Part shown: positions 56,989 to 64,000 of the stretch, in pieces | How positions within the stretch are numbered: the stretch's first letter is position 1 | How the letters are laid out: every line of letters begins with the position of its first letter | Assembly (NCBI RefSeq): GCF_011602485.2 | Contig: NZ_CP050022.2 | Coordinates: 1,260,001 to 1,324,000, forward strand | Direction: 5' to 3' | Length of the DNA: 64,000 bases | From: Bradyrhizobium sp. 1(2017) | GTDB lineage: Bacteria > Pseudomonadota > Alphaproteobacteria > Rhizobiales > Xanthobacteraceae | The notes under the pieces: generated by a model | What the model saw: the letters and a program-made list of their open reading frames with translations, nothing else | Told to the model about the DNA's origin: nothing | The model's database searches: none | Made by a program: the position numbers and the translations under genes

Positions 56989-58109
56989 AGCCGCAACTCT
57001 CTCCGCTCGCGCGCTGGCTGCTCGCCTGCACCGCCGTGCTGCTCCTCGTGGGTGTGGCCGATGCCGCGTTTCACGATCTCTTCGCGCAGAACCCGTTCGG
57101 CGCGCCGCGCGCCTCGCAGGCGCCCGGGCCCGAGGCGGGCGGCCTGATCGGCTGGCTGCTGGCAAAGCAGTCGGAATTCTATCGGCAAATGTCGGCGACG
57201 ATCCGGGCCGCGAAGTCCGACGGCTCGGCGGTGTGGACGCTGCTGTTCATCTCGTTTGCCTATGGCATCTTCCACGCCGCCGGCCCCGGTCACGGCAAGG
57301 CGGTGATCGCGTCCTATCTCGTCGCCAATCGCGAGACGGCGCGGCGCGGCATCGCGCTGTCCTTTGCCTCGGCGCTGATGCAGTCGCTGGTCGCGATCCT
57401 GATCGTCGCCATCTCGGCCTGGGTGCTGAATGCGACGGCCAAGACCATGTGCAAGGCCGAAGGCGTGATCGAGATCGCGAGCTATGCTCTGATCGCGCTG
57501 TTCGGCCTGCGCCTGGTCTGGGTCAAGGGCGGCGCGTTCATCCGCGCGCTCCAGGCCGCCCAGCCGGTGCCGGCCATTGCGGGCGTGCCGCACGATCATC
57601 ACCACGACCATTACCATCATCGTGATGCCCACGACCATCATCACCACGATCACGGCCATGATCACCACCATGGCCACAGCCACGCTCACCATCATCACGG
57701 GCACGACCATGTCCATGACGAGCATTGCGGCCATTCCCACGGTCCCGCTCCCAGCGAGCTCGCCGGTCCCGGCGGCTGGCGGCGCGGCTTCGCTGCGATC
57801 CTGACCGTCGGCATCCGCCCCTGCTCGGGCGCGATCCTGGTCCTGGTGTTCGCGCTGGCGCAGGGCCTGTTCTGGGCCGGCATCGCCGCGACCCTCCTGA
57901 TGGGATTGGGCACCGCGATCACGGTCGCGGCCATCGCGGTCGTCGCCGTCTCCGCCAAGGGCATCGCAGCCCGCCTCAGCGCCGGACGCGACGGCGGCGG
58001 CGCGCTGTTCATGCGCGGCATCGAGTTCGGCGCCGCCGGCCTCGTCTTGCTGTTCGGCGTCGGCCTCTTGTTCGGCTACATCGCTGCCGAACGGACGACA
58101 TGTTTTTGA
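56985..58109 (+). CDS. Nickel/cobalt exporter, NicO/RcnA family
   Basis: 374-residue membrane protein. The TTG start at 56985 overlaps the DUF1007 stop (TTGA). About six membrane segments. The first block IFHAAGPGHGKAVIASYLVANRETARRGIALSFASALMQSLVAI (~94-137) carries the NicO-family HxxGPGHGK motif, and a second block AAILTVGIRPCSGAILVLVFALAQGL (~268-293) is equally typical. Between them lies a His/Asp-rich cytoplasmic loop of about 45 residues (~200-247) that likely gathers Ni2+/Co2+. It would export surplus nickel or cobalt, helped by DUF1007. Co-transcription with dcp is unusual for the family. Nickel specificity is inferred. Confidence 0.9.
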   Translation: MKPQLSPLARWLLACTAVLLLVGVADAAFHDLFAQNPFGAPRASQAPGPEAGGLIGWLLAKQSEFYRQMSATIRAAKSDGSAVWTLLFISFAYGIFHAAGPGHGKAVIASYLVANRETARRGIALSFASALMQSLVAILIVAISAWVLNATAKTMCKAEGVIEIASYALIALFGLRLVWVKGGAFIRALQAAQPVPAIAGVPHDHHHDHYHHRDAHDHHHHDHGHDHHHGHSHAHHHHGHDHVHDEHCGHSHGPAPSELAGPGGWRRGFAAILTVGIRPCSGAILVLVFALAQGLFWAGIAATLLMGLGTAITVAAIAVVAVSAKGIAARLSAGRDGGGALFMRGIEFGAAGLVLLFGVGLLFGYIAAERTTCF

Positions 58110-58120
58110 CGAACGCTCGT

Positions 58121-58214
58121 GCCCCGGACGCAGCGCAGCGTCCCTTCGACGATGCGCTGCTGAGCCGGGGCCCATCTCTCTGCACAGGAGCGTGTCGCGT
58201 CCGGGACACGAGAG
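58121..58214. repeat. Long imperfect inverted repeat (family B), short copy
   Basis: CGTGCCCCGGACGCAGCGCA at the left faces GTGTCGCGTCCGGGACACGA at the right. Internally GATGCGCTGCTGAGCCGGGG is the counterpart of the segment in 5110-5238. It lies between the exporter and thioesterase genes. The middle part present in the longer copies is missing. Confidence 0.8.
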
Positions 58215-58290
58215 CGATGGCTTTGCGAACTCCCTTGGGTCGGCTATTCAGACGGTCAAACCAACAAGAATGGCCAGACGGGGGGATTCG

Positions 58291-58728
58291 ATGGCGCGTG
58301 AAAATTTCTGGTTCTTCCATCCGTTCCGGGTGCGCTATTCCGAGATCGACGGCCAGGGCGTCGTTTTCAACGCGCATTACCTGACCTATTTCGACACCTC
58401 CATCACCGAGTATTTCCGCGCGCTCGGCTTCGACCAATATGCCGACGCGCAGGCGAGCGGCATCGATTTCCACGTCGTCAAGTCTGTCATCGAGTACAAG
58501 GCGCCGGTCCGCTTCGACTGGGAGCTCGACGTCGGCGTGCGCGTGGCGCGGATCGGCAATTCGAGCCTCGTCTTCGAGCTGGCCATCTTCCTGAAGGGCG
58601 GGACGGACGCACTGGTGATCGGCGAGATCGTCTGGGTCTACACGGACCAGAAGACCCATCGTCCGGTCACGATCCCGGCATCGATACGGGCGCTGATCGC
58701 GACGCGCGAGCGGCATCTGGCGGCCTGA
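58291..58728 (+). CDS. Acyl-CoA thioesterase, 4-hydroxybenzoyl-CoA thioesterase (hot-dog) family
   Basis: 145-residue hot-dog thioesterase. RVRYSEIDGQGVVFNAHYLTYFDTSITEYFRALG (~11-44) contains the catalytic Asp in the EIDGQGVVFNAHY motif characteristic of 4HBT/YbgC enzymes. The rest forms the central helix and sheet (IEYKAPVRFDWELDVGVRVARIGNSSLVFELAIF). The start at 58291 is fixed by GGGGGA just upstream; the longer frame runs through repeat DNA. Hydrolyses short acyl- or aroyl-CoA. The gene stands alone and converges with the MAPEG gene 6 bp away, so no pathway can be assigned. Confidence 0.9.
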   Translation: MARENFWFFHPFRVRYSEIDGQGVVFNAHYLTYFDTSITEYFRALGFDQYADAQASGIDFHVVKSVIEYKAPVRFDWELDVGVRVARIGNSSLVFELAIFLKGGTDALVIGEIVWVYTDQKTHRPVTIPASIRALIATRERHLAA

Positions 58729-58734
58729 GACGCC

Positions 58735-59133
58735 TCACACCGGCAGGAACTGCTTCAGGGCCGGCATGAAGAAGATCCCGAGATTGATCGCAAAGCCGAC
58801 GCTCCAGAGGATCGAGCGCAGCGTCGGGCGGTTGCCGAGATAGGTCAGCACATAGGCGATCCGCACGATCAGGAACAACGCCGCGAGCTCATCGATCAGC
58901 CGCTGCGGCGAATCCCGGTATTCGGCGAGCAGCACCGCGAAGGCGAAGAACGGAAACGTCTCGATGCCGTTCTGGTGCGCGCCGAGCGCACGCTGCGCGA
59001 GCGCATCCTCGAAGAAGGCGGGGTCGCGCGGCCGGGAATTGTCGAACCTGCGAAACCTGACCCATTTGATCGCGGCGATCGTCGCAAGGTAGAGCAGCAG
59101 CGCTCCGAGAACGCAGCATTCCGCGAGTGTCAT
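58735..59133 (-). CDS. MAPEG family membrane protein
   Basis: 132-residue integral membrane protein with four predicted helices: CCVLGALLLYLATIAAIKWV (~6-25), ALGAHQNGIETFPFFAFAVLLAEY (~49-72), LIDELAALFLIVRIAYVLTYL (~79-99) and ILWSVGFAINLGIFFMPAL (~108-126). The RALGAHQNGIETFPFFAFAVLLAE block with its Asn-Gly-Ile-Glu core is the MAPEG (membrane-associated eicosanoid/glutathione) signature. The start at 59133 leaves a natural N-terminus. Bacterial members may act in glutathione-dependent detoxification, but activity is mostly untested. Divergent from ferrochelatase. Confidence 0.87.
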   Translation of the reverse strand: MTLAECCVLGALLLYLATIAAIKWVRFRRFDNSRPRDPAFFEDALAQRALGAHQNGIETFPFFAFAVLLAEYRDSPQRLIDELAALFLIVRIAYVLTYLGNRPTLRSILWSVGFAINLGIFFMPALKQFLPV

Positions 59134-59216
59134 CAGCCCCTCCCGCTTGGGTGCGACCCTAGCGAACCCGGCCTCATCTTGACAAGTTCGGAGCAACGCG
59201 CGACGCAACCCGTATC

Positions 59217-60254
59217 ATGATGACTGTTGCCTCCATTGCAGCTGCAACGCCCTCCGTCCGGTCCGACCTGCCGCGCGTCGGGGTGCTTCTGATCAATCTT
59301 GGAACGCCCGATACGGCCGATGCGCCGGGCGTGCGGGTCTATCTGAAGGAGTTCCTGTCGGATGCCCGTGTCATCGAGGACCAGGGCCTGGTCTGGAAGC
59401 TGGTGCTGAACGGAATCATCCTGCGCAGCCGTCCCCGCACCAAGGCGCTCGACTACCGCAAGATCTGGAACAACGAGCGGAACGAGTCGCCGCTTAAGAC
59501 CATCACGCGCTCGCAGGCCGACAAGCTCGCGGCCGCGCTGTCGGACCGCAGCCACGTCGTCGTGGACTGGGCGATGCGCTACGGTAATCCCTCGATCAAG
59601 GCAGGCATCGACGCGCTGATCGCGAAAGGCTGCGAGCGCATCCTCGCCGTTCCCTTGTATCCGCAATATTCCGCTTCGACCTCGGCAACCGTCTGCGACG
59701 AGGTGTTCCGCGTGCTGGCACGTCTGCGCAACCAGCCGACACTGCGGGTGACGCCGCCCTATTACGAGGACGCCGCCTATATCGAGGCGCTCGCGAGCTC
59801 GATCGAGGCGCATCTGGCGACGCTCCCCTTCAAGCCGGAATTGATCGTCGCGTCCTTCCACGGCATGCCGAAATCCTATGTCGACAAGGGCGATCCGTAC
59901 CAGAGCCATTGCGTCGCCACGACCGCGGCGCTGCGCCGCCGGCTCGGCATGGACGAGACGAAGCTGCTGCTGACCTTCCAGTCCCGCTTCGGCAATGACG
60001 AGTGGCTCCAGCCCTACACCGACAAGACCATGGAGCGGCTCGCGAAAGAGGGCGTGCGCCGCATCGCGGTGGTGACGCCGGGCTTCTCGGCCGACTGCCT
60101 GGAGACGCTGGAGGAGATCGCGCAGGAGAATGCCGAGATCTTCAAGCACAATGGCGGCGAGGAGTTTTCCGCGATCCCCTGCCTCAACGACAGCGTATCA
60201 GGCATGGACGTGATCCGCGCCCTCGTGCTGCGCGAGCTTCAGGGCTGGATCTGA
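59217..60254 (+). CDS. hemH: Ferrochelatase
   Basis: 345-residue enzyme inserting Fe2+ into protoporphyrin IX, the last step of protohaem synthesis. RVGVLLINLGTPDTADAPGVRVYLKEFLSD (~20-49) is the family opening, ILAVPLYPQYSASTSATV (~140) the middle block, and the active-site His lies in IVASFHGMPKSYVDKGDPYQSHC (~217-239). VTPGFSADCLETLEEIAQE (~285-303) carries the conserved Glu residues of the metal path. No upstream SD is obvious, but the initial MMTVASIAAATPSV is typical. Its stop shares a base with the next start (TGATG). No other haem genes are nearby. Confidence 0.95.
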   Translation: MMTVASIAAATPSVRSDLPRVGVLLINLGTPDTADAPGVRVYLKEFLSDARVIEDQGLVWKLVLNGIILRSRPRTKALDYRKIWNNERNESPLKTITRSQADKLAAALSDRSHVVVDWAMRYGNPSIKAGIDALIAKGCERILAVPLYPQYSASTSATVCDEVFRVLARLRNQPTLRVTPPYYEDAAYIEALASSIEAHLATLPFKPELIVASFHGMPKSYVDKGDPYQSHCVATTAALRRRLGMDETKLLLTFQSRFGNDEWLQPYTDKTMERLAKEGVRRIAVVTPGFSADCLETLEEIAQENAEIFKHNGGEEFSAIPCLNDSVSGMDVIRALVLRELQGWI

Positions 60255-61243
60255 TGGGGCGTCCCGTGAATCGCCGCGAATGTCTGGCGCTTCTTGGGGT
60301 GATCGCGGCGCTGCCGGTCTCGGCGAAGGCGCAGCAGCCGGGAGCGACACGCCGGCTCGGCGTGCTCTCGGTCACCGCCGCCGAGGATGCGATCGGGCAG
60401 GCGCGCAGCACCATCCTGGTCGAGGCGCTCGCCGGCCAGGGCTGGAAGGAGCGGGACAATCTGCGGATCGACTGGCGCAGCGGCGGCGGCGACCGGACGC
60501 GGATCGCGCGTCTTGCGGACGAACTGGTCGCGCTCAAGCCCGACATTCTGCTCGCGGTCGGCACGCCCTCGGTGGAGGAACTGCGCCAGCGCACCACCAC
60601 GATCCCGATCGTGTTCGCCGTCGTCACCGATCCCGTCAGCCAGGGCTTTGTCAAAAATCTCGCGCATCCCGGCGGCAACGTCACCGGCTTCACCGATTAC
60701 GACGGCCCGCTGGCCGGCAAATGGCTGGAGATGCTGACCCAGGTCACCCCGCCGGTCCGCCGCGTCTTCGTCGTCTACAATCCGGCCACCGCACCGTTTG
60801 CGCCTCTGATGCTGCGCACGGTCGAGGAGGCCGCAAAGACGCTCCACGTCACGGTCGAGCCGGCGCCGGTGAACGACGCCGCCTCGATCGCGGCGCTGGC
60901 CCTGCACAAGGACGGCGGCCTCCTGGTCCTGCCCGATTTCTTCACCATGGCCAATCGCGCGCAACTGCTGGCGGCGATCGGCGAGGCTCGTCTGCCCGCG
61001 GTGTTCTGGAGCCGCACCTTCGTCGAGGAGGGCGGGCTGATGTCCTACAGCACCGACAGCGCCGAGCAACTGCGCCGCGCCGCCTCCTACATCGACCGCA
61101 TCCTGAGGGGCGCGCAGGCGGCCGATCTACCGGTCCAGAATCCCACCAGGTTCGAGCTGACGATCAATCTGAAGACGGCCAAGGTGCTCGGTGTCTCGCT
61201 TTCCGCGGGCCTGCTCGCCATCGCGGACAACGTTATCGAGTGA
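60254..61243 (+). CDS. ABC transporter substrate-binding protein (PF04392-type)
   Basis: 329-residue periplasmic binding protein of the ABC_sub_bind group. The N-terminus MGRPVNRRECLALLGVIAALPVSAKAQ combines a twin-arginine pair with a hydrophobic stretch, a Tat-like signal. Domain blocks: RRLGVLSVTAAED (~33), LVALKPDILLAVGTPSVEELRQRTTTIPIVFAVVTDPVSQGFVKNLAHPGGNVTGFTDYD (~90-150), GLLVLPDFFTMANRAQL (~225) and DRILRGAQAADLPVQNPTRFELTINLKTAKVLG (~278-310). Such proteins are very numerous in Bradyrhizobium, often without adjacent permeases, as here. It is translationally coupled to hemH (TGATG). Ligand unknown; a haem link is possible only by position. Confidence 0.85.
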   Translation: MGRPVNRRECLALLGVIAALPVSAKAQQPGATRRLGVLSVTAAEDAIGQARSTILVEALAGQGWKERDNLRIDWRSGGGDRTRIARLADELVALKPDILLAVGTPSVEELRQRTTTIPIVFAVVTDPVSQGFVKNLAHPGGNVTGFTDYDGPLAGKWLEMLTQVTPPVRRVFVVYNPATAPFAPLMLRTVEEAAKTLHVTVEPAPVNDAASIAALALHKDGGLLVLPDFFTMANRAQLLAAIGEARLPAVFWSRTFVEEGGLMSYSTDSAEQLRRAASYIDRILRGAQAADLPVQNPTRFELTINLKTAKVLGVSLSAGLLAIADNVIE

Positions 61244-61471
61244 AGCCGTCCGCAGTGAAACGGCATGGTCGAATCTGTTAATATTTGCCGCTAGGTCTGC
61301 GCCGCTCGCTTTCAAGAGCCTTCCGCAAATACATATCGTCGGCATTCCCTCTTCGCGCGTCTTGTGCAGAATCGCACTCATACCGACGTTACTTGCGACC
61401 GCTGAACCGGTAGGGTCGCGCTCCCGACCAATGACAGCGCGGGAAGGGCCTTTTCCTGCCTTGGAGGACGT

Positions 61472-62476
61472 ATGAGCGGTTTCGACATTTTCGCGATTGT
61501 TCTGGTGTTGCTCGTCATCGTCACGCTGGTCGCCGGCGTGAAGACGGTGCCGCAGGGCTATGACTGGACCATCGAGCGGTTCGGCAAATACACGCAGACC
61601 CTGAGCCCCGGGCTCAACCTGATCGTGCCCTATTTCGACCGCGTCGGGCGCAAGATCAACATGATGGAGCAGGTGATCGACATTCCCGAGCAGGAGGTCA
61701 TCACCAAGGACAACGCCACCGTGACGGTGGACGGGGTGGCCTTCTACCAGGTGTTCGATGCCGCGAAGGCGAGCTACGAGGTCGCCAATCTCACCCAGGC
61801 GATCACGGTCCTCACCATGACCAACATCCGCTCAGTGATGGGCTCGATGGATCTCGACCAGGTGCTGTCGCATCGCGACGAGATCAACGAGCGTCTGCTC
61901 CGCGTCGTCGACGCCGCGGTCTCGCCCTGGGGCGTCAAGGTCAATCGGATCGAGATCAAGGACATCGTGCCACCTGCCGACCTCGTCGAGGCCATGGGCC
62001 GGCAGATGAAGGCCGAGCGCGTCAAGCGCGCCGACATTCTCGCCGCCGAAGGCCAGCGCCAATCCGAAATCCTGCGCGCCGAAGGCGCCAAGCAGGGCCA
62101 GATCCTCCAGGCCGAGGGCCGCCGCGAGGCCGCCTTCCGCGACGCCGAGGCCCGCGAGCGTTCGGCGGAAGCTGAGGCAAAGGCCACCCAGATGGTGAGC
62201 GAGGCGATTTCCAAGGGCGACGTCGCGGCGTTGAACTATTTCATCGCCGACAAATATATCAAGGCATTCGGCCAGTTCGCGGAGGCGCCGAATCAGAAGA
62301 TCATCATGCTGCCGATGGAAGCCACCAGCATGCTCGGCTCGCTCGCCGGCATCGGCGAGATCGCCAAGGCGACCTTCGGTGAGAGTGCGGCCTCCGCGGC
62401 TGCCGCCGCTCGCCGTCCCGGCTCGGTGCCACCGACCGGCGGCACGCCGCCGGCGGTGCCTCCGCGGCAGGGATAG
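61472..62476 (+). CDS. SPFH/band 7 domain protein (QmcA/stomatin-like)
   Basis: 334-residue membrane-anchored protein. Residues ~4-24 form an N-terminal membrane helix (FDIFAIVLVLLVIVTLVAG). The SPFH domain follows (VKTVPQGYDWTIERFGKYTQTLSPGLNLIVPYFDRVGRKINMMEQVIDIPEQEVITKDNATVTVDGVAFYQ, ~24-95). A long coiled-coil-like stretch is rich in Glu/Ala/Arg (AEGQRQSEILRAEGAKQGQI, ~195-240). The tail is Pro/Gly-rich. A strong GGAGGA site precedes the ATG. Band 7 proteins form large membrane rings and scaffold proteases. The NfeD protein downstream is its usual partner. The upstream gap 61244-61471 (228 bp) shows no clear element. Confidence 0.92.
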   Translation: MSGFDIFAIVLVLLVIVTLVAGVKTVPQGYDWTIERFGKYTQTLSPGLNLIVPYFDRVGRKINMMEQVIDIPEQEVITKDNATVTVDGVAFYQVFDAAKASYEVANLTQAITVLTMTNIRSVMGSMDLDQVLSHRDEINERLLRVVDAAVSPWGVKVNRIEIKDIVPPADLVEAMGRQMKAERVKRADILAAEGQRQSEILRAEGAKQGQILQAEGRREAAFRDAEARERSAEAEAKATQMVSEAISKGDVAALNYFIADKYIKAFGQFAEAPNQKIIMLPMEATSMLGSLAGIGEIAKATFGESAASAAAAARRPGSVPPTGGTPPAVPPRQG

Positions 62477-62528
62477 TCACCGGCGCATGCCCCTCCACAG
62501 GGGCTGCGCCATGATAGAAGGTCGTGTC

Positions 62529-62972
62529 ATGACCGACATGTTCGTATCCTTGGGCACCTGGAACTGGCCGATCTTCGGCTTCGTCCTGATGGCGCTGGAG
62601 GTGCTGGCGCCGGGCATCTTCCTGTTCTGGCTCGGGTTGGCTGCGCTGCTGGTCGGCCTGATCTCGTTCACCGTTGCCGTGTCCTGGCAGCTCCAGCTCG
62701 TGATGTTCGCGGTCTTCGCCGCCGCTGCGGTGCCGGTGTGGCGCCGCCTCGCCCGGCCCAAGCCGGACGCCAGCGCCAGCCCCTTCCTCAACAAGCGCAC
62801 CGAGGCCTTGCTCGGGCGCGAGTTCACGCTGGAGAAGCCGATCATCGACGGCTCAGGCACCGTCCGCATCGGCGACACGGTCTGGCGCGTGGCCGGTCCG
62901 GACACGCCGGCGGGGACGCGCGTGAAGGTGGTGCAGGTGGACGGTGCGAACCTGACTGTGGCTGCGGCTTAG
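62529..62972 (+). CDS. NfeD family protein
   Basis: 147-residue membrane protein. Residues ~10-65 hold two to three hydrophobic segments (WPIFGFVLMALEVLAPGIFLFWLGLAALLVGLISFTVAV, LQLVMFAVFAAAAVPVW). Residues ~85-147 form an OB-fold beta-barrel (EALLGREFTLEKPIIDGSGTVRIGDTVWRVAGPDTPAGTRVKVVQVDGANLTV), the short NfeD type without a protease domain. The start at 62529 is placed because AGAAGG gives good spacing; ATG 62511 is also in frame. It is 52 bp after the SPFH gene, forming the conserved SPFH-NfeD pair implicated in membrane microdomains. Confidence 0.9.
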   Translation: MTDMFVSLGTWNWPIFGFVLMALEVLAPGIFLFWLGLAALLVGLISFTVAVSWQLQLVMFAVFAAAAVPVWRRLARPKPDASASPFLNKRTEALLGREFTLEKPIIDGSGTVRIGDTVWRVAGPDTPAGTRVKVVQVDGANLTVAAA

Positions 62973-62990
62973 TCCACCGTCATTGCGAGC

Positions 62991-63329
62991 TCAGGCACCG
63001 CTCTTGCTGCGCCACCGCTCCGCAAACCTGTGCAGCGGCATGAACGTCTCGCACAATTCCCGGCCCTGCGGCGTCAGCCCGTAGCCGCCAGCCTCGCCCA
63101 GCTCCACGAACCCCGCTTCGCGCAGCTCCGTCAGCCGCGCCTGCAGCACTGTCGGCGAAGCCTCGTCGCACGCCGTGCGCAGTGCGCGCGAGGTGAGGGG
63201 CTCATCCCGCAGCTCCCACAATATCCGCAGGCTCCAGCGCCGGCCGAGCAGGTCGAGCAACGCCATGATGGGCCGTCCCGTGCGCGAGCCGCGCACGCCG
63301 CGTTCTCCTGATGCTGCCCGTTTCGCCAT
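62991..63329 (-). CDS. HxlR-type winged helix transcriptional regulator
   Basis: 112-residue regulator. The start at 63329 (MAKRAASGERGVRG) is fixed by AGGGG six bases upstream; ATG 63347 lies outside the site. The HxlR winged helix reads IMALLDLLGRRWSLRILWELRDEPLTSRALRTACDEASPTVLQARLTELREAGFVELGEAGGYGLTPQGRELC (~22-92). The family's central Cys-x-x-x..RWxxxIL arrangement is partly kept (GRRWSLRILWEL) but the usual redox-sensing Cys before it is absent. It is divergent from a CMD-like gene, with two identical operators between, so it very probably controls that gene and itself. Confidence 0.9.
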   Translation of the reverse strand: MAKRAASGERGVRGSRTGRPIMALLDLLGRRWSLRILWELRDEPLTSRALRTACDEASPTVLQARLTELREAGFVELGEAGGYGLTPQGRELCETFMPLHRFAERWRSKSGA

Positions 63330-63347
63330 CGTCGCCCCTTGCGTCAT

Positions 63348-63364
63348 GCTACAAATAATGTAGC
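63348..63364. promoter_or_regulatory. HxlR operator 1
   Basis: GCTAC-N7-GTAGC: GCTAC at 63348-63352 and GTAGC at 63360-63364. Identical in arms and spacing to operator 2, with the centres 22 bp (two helical turns) apart, in the 71-bp gap between hxlR and the CMD gene. Confidence 0.75.
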
Positions 63365-63369
63365 GTATT

Positions 63370-63386
63370 GCTACGATAATTGTAGC
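63370..63386. promoter_or_regulatory. HxlR operator 2
   Basis: GCTAC (63370-63374), N7, GTAGC (63382-63386). The arms extend to ATTGCTAC (63367-63374) and GTAGCAAT (63382-63389), making it the more symmetrical of the two. The right arm abuts the ribosome site (GGAGAGG) of the CMD gene, so occupancy should block its expression. Confidence 0.75.
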
Positions 63387-63400
63387 AATGGAGAGGGTTC

Positions 63401-63955
63401 ATGTCCCAGCTCGTGCCCCGCATCGCGCCGCTCACCCCGCCTTATCCCCCGGAGATCCAACAGCAGTTCGATCGCATCATGCGCGGAGCGCCGCCGCTGG
63501 TGTTGTTCCGGGTGATGGCGGGCCACGGTCGCGCCTGGGACAAGTTTCGCGCCGGCGGGCTTCTTGATCCGGGCCCGCTCTCGCTGCGCCAGCGCGAGAT
63601 CGTCATCGACCGTACCTGCGCACTGAACAGGTGCGAGTATGAATGGGGTGTGCATGTCGCGATCTTTGCCGGGCCGGCAAAGCTCACCGAGGATGACGTG
63701 CGCGCGACGGTGCTGGGCGATGCGGCGTCGGCGTGCTGGTCGCCGGCCGAGCGGGCGCTCGTCGCAGCCGTGGACGCATTGCATCACCGCGCGACGCTCG
63801 ATGATGAGGAATTCGCCGCGCTGTCGGCGCATTACGACGAGGCGCAGATTTTGGAGATCATGCTGCTCTGCGGCTTCTATCGCACCGTGTCGTATCTGGC
63901 GAACGGGCTGAGATTGCCGCTGGAGGAGAACGCGGCGCGGTTTCCGCAGGCCTAA
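63401..63955 (+). CDS. Carboxymuconolactone decarboxylase family protein
   Basis: 184-residue AhpD-like protein. RIMRGAPPLVLFRVMAGHGRAWDKFR (~26-51) and REIVIDRTCALNRCEYEWGVHVAIF (~67-91) give the family active-site region. The usual Cys-x-x-Cys is changed to CALNRCEYEWGVH: Cys-x4-Cys followed by Glu and His. This arrangement occurs in a subgroup lacking the classic peroxidase pair. GGAGAGG precedes the ATG. It is divergent from hxlR and preceded by two operators. HxlR proteins often respond to electrophiles or aldehydes, so a detoxification role is suggested. The 45 bp after its stop look like the beginning of another family C repeat (GGATCCCGGGCTC) cut by the right edge. Confidence 0.88.
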   Translation: MSQLVPRIAPLTPPYPPEIQQQFDRIMRGAPPLVLFRVMAGHGRAWDKFRAGGLLDPGPLSLRQREIVIDRTCALNRCEYEWGVHVAIFAGPAKLTEDDVRATVLGDAASACWSPAERALVAAVDALHHRATLDDEEFAALSAHYDEAQILEIMLLCGFYRTVSYLANGLRLPLEENAARFPQA

Positions 63956-64000
63956 CCGCGCGGCGACCTCGGAGCGAGATGGATCCCGGGCTCACCGCTT

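Noticed and set aside
1..64000. CRISPR arrays, insertion sequences, prophage, tRNA or rRNA genes
   Set aside because: No regularly spaced repeats, transposase or integrase motifs, or RNA gene sequences were recognised; the short repeats present are dispersed intergenic palindromes.

Overview
The window looks like chromosomal DNA of a Bradyrhizobium-type alphaproteobacterium (Rhizobiales). The evidence is uniformly high G+C, the divergent nepR-ecfG / phyR general-stress locus, homospermidine synthase, two DUF3551 exported proteins, a Zur-controlled zinc island, many CoA-ligase and acyl-CoA dehydrogenase genes, and several families of short palindromic intergenic repeats. I see no rRNA, tRNA, CRISPR array, insertion sequence, prophage or plasmid backbone. 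This is ordinary host chromosome with many paralogous pairs.

Layout. 1-5.1 kb: two TakP-like TRAP solute-binding proteins (one cut by the left edge), a PRISE-like reductase and a SAF/homoserine-dehydrogenase-like oxidoreductase. 5.2-8.4 kb: an EctD-like PhyH dioxygenase, a GntR/FCD regulator with a perfect 20-bp palindrome upstream, and an exported M20 peptidase. 8.4-9.8 kb: an ECF41-like sigma factor with fused SnoaL domain, divergent from a carboxymuconolactone-decarboxylase (CMD) gene; two mirror-image ECF41-type promoters lie between them. 10-12.3 kb: tandem alpha/beta-hydrolases and an Ogt-type methyltransferase. 12.4-24.9 kb: a CoA-thioester catabolic cluster (two CoA ligases, thiolase, TetR regulator, SDR dehydrogenase, crotonase, three acyl-CoA dehydrogenases, nitroreductase), probably for an aromatic, phenylpropanoid or alicyclic acid. 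25-26.8 kb: EcfG, NepR and PhyR. 26.9-31 kb: an NTF2-like protein, small exported proteins and HtpG. 31.1-35.4 kb: a fatty acyl-CoA synthetase followed by an overlapping ACP / adenylating enzyme / SDR operon of unknown product. 35.5-41 kb: a small protein behind a perfect EcfG promoter, a ribbon-helix-helix protein, DUF3095, DUF2147, MATE exporter, GNAT and Fe-superoxide dismutase. 41.1-47.9 kb: a split permease pair (first half frameshifted), then a Zur box, a His-rich small membrane protein, ZnuC-, ZnuB- and ZnuA-like proteins, a COG0523 GTPase with a His-rich loop, a WD40 protein and an MgtC-like protein. 48-53.7 kb: acetoacetate decarboxylase and a polyamine block (ornithine decarboxylase behind a leader of about 530 nt, GNAT, RidA, homospermidine synthase). 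53.8-64 kb: M3 peptidase, DUF1007 and a Ni/Co exporter; thioesterase, MAPEG protein, ferrochelatase, ABC-type binding protein, SPFH/NfeD pair, and an HxlR regulator divergent from a second CMD protein across two identical operators.

The most notable signals are regulatory architectures: the face-to-face ECF41-type promoters (9268-9329), the Zur box containing a TATAAT directly in front of a near-leaderless His-rich ORF (42295-42316), the EcfG-type promoters at 35421 and 40242, the ornithine decarboxylase leader, and the double HxlR operator. Two gene sets of unknown function stand out: the ACP-ligase-reductase operon and the split permease. Families were assigned by reading motifs; no database search was run. 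Where a start was moved from the longest ORF, the reason is given in the entry.
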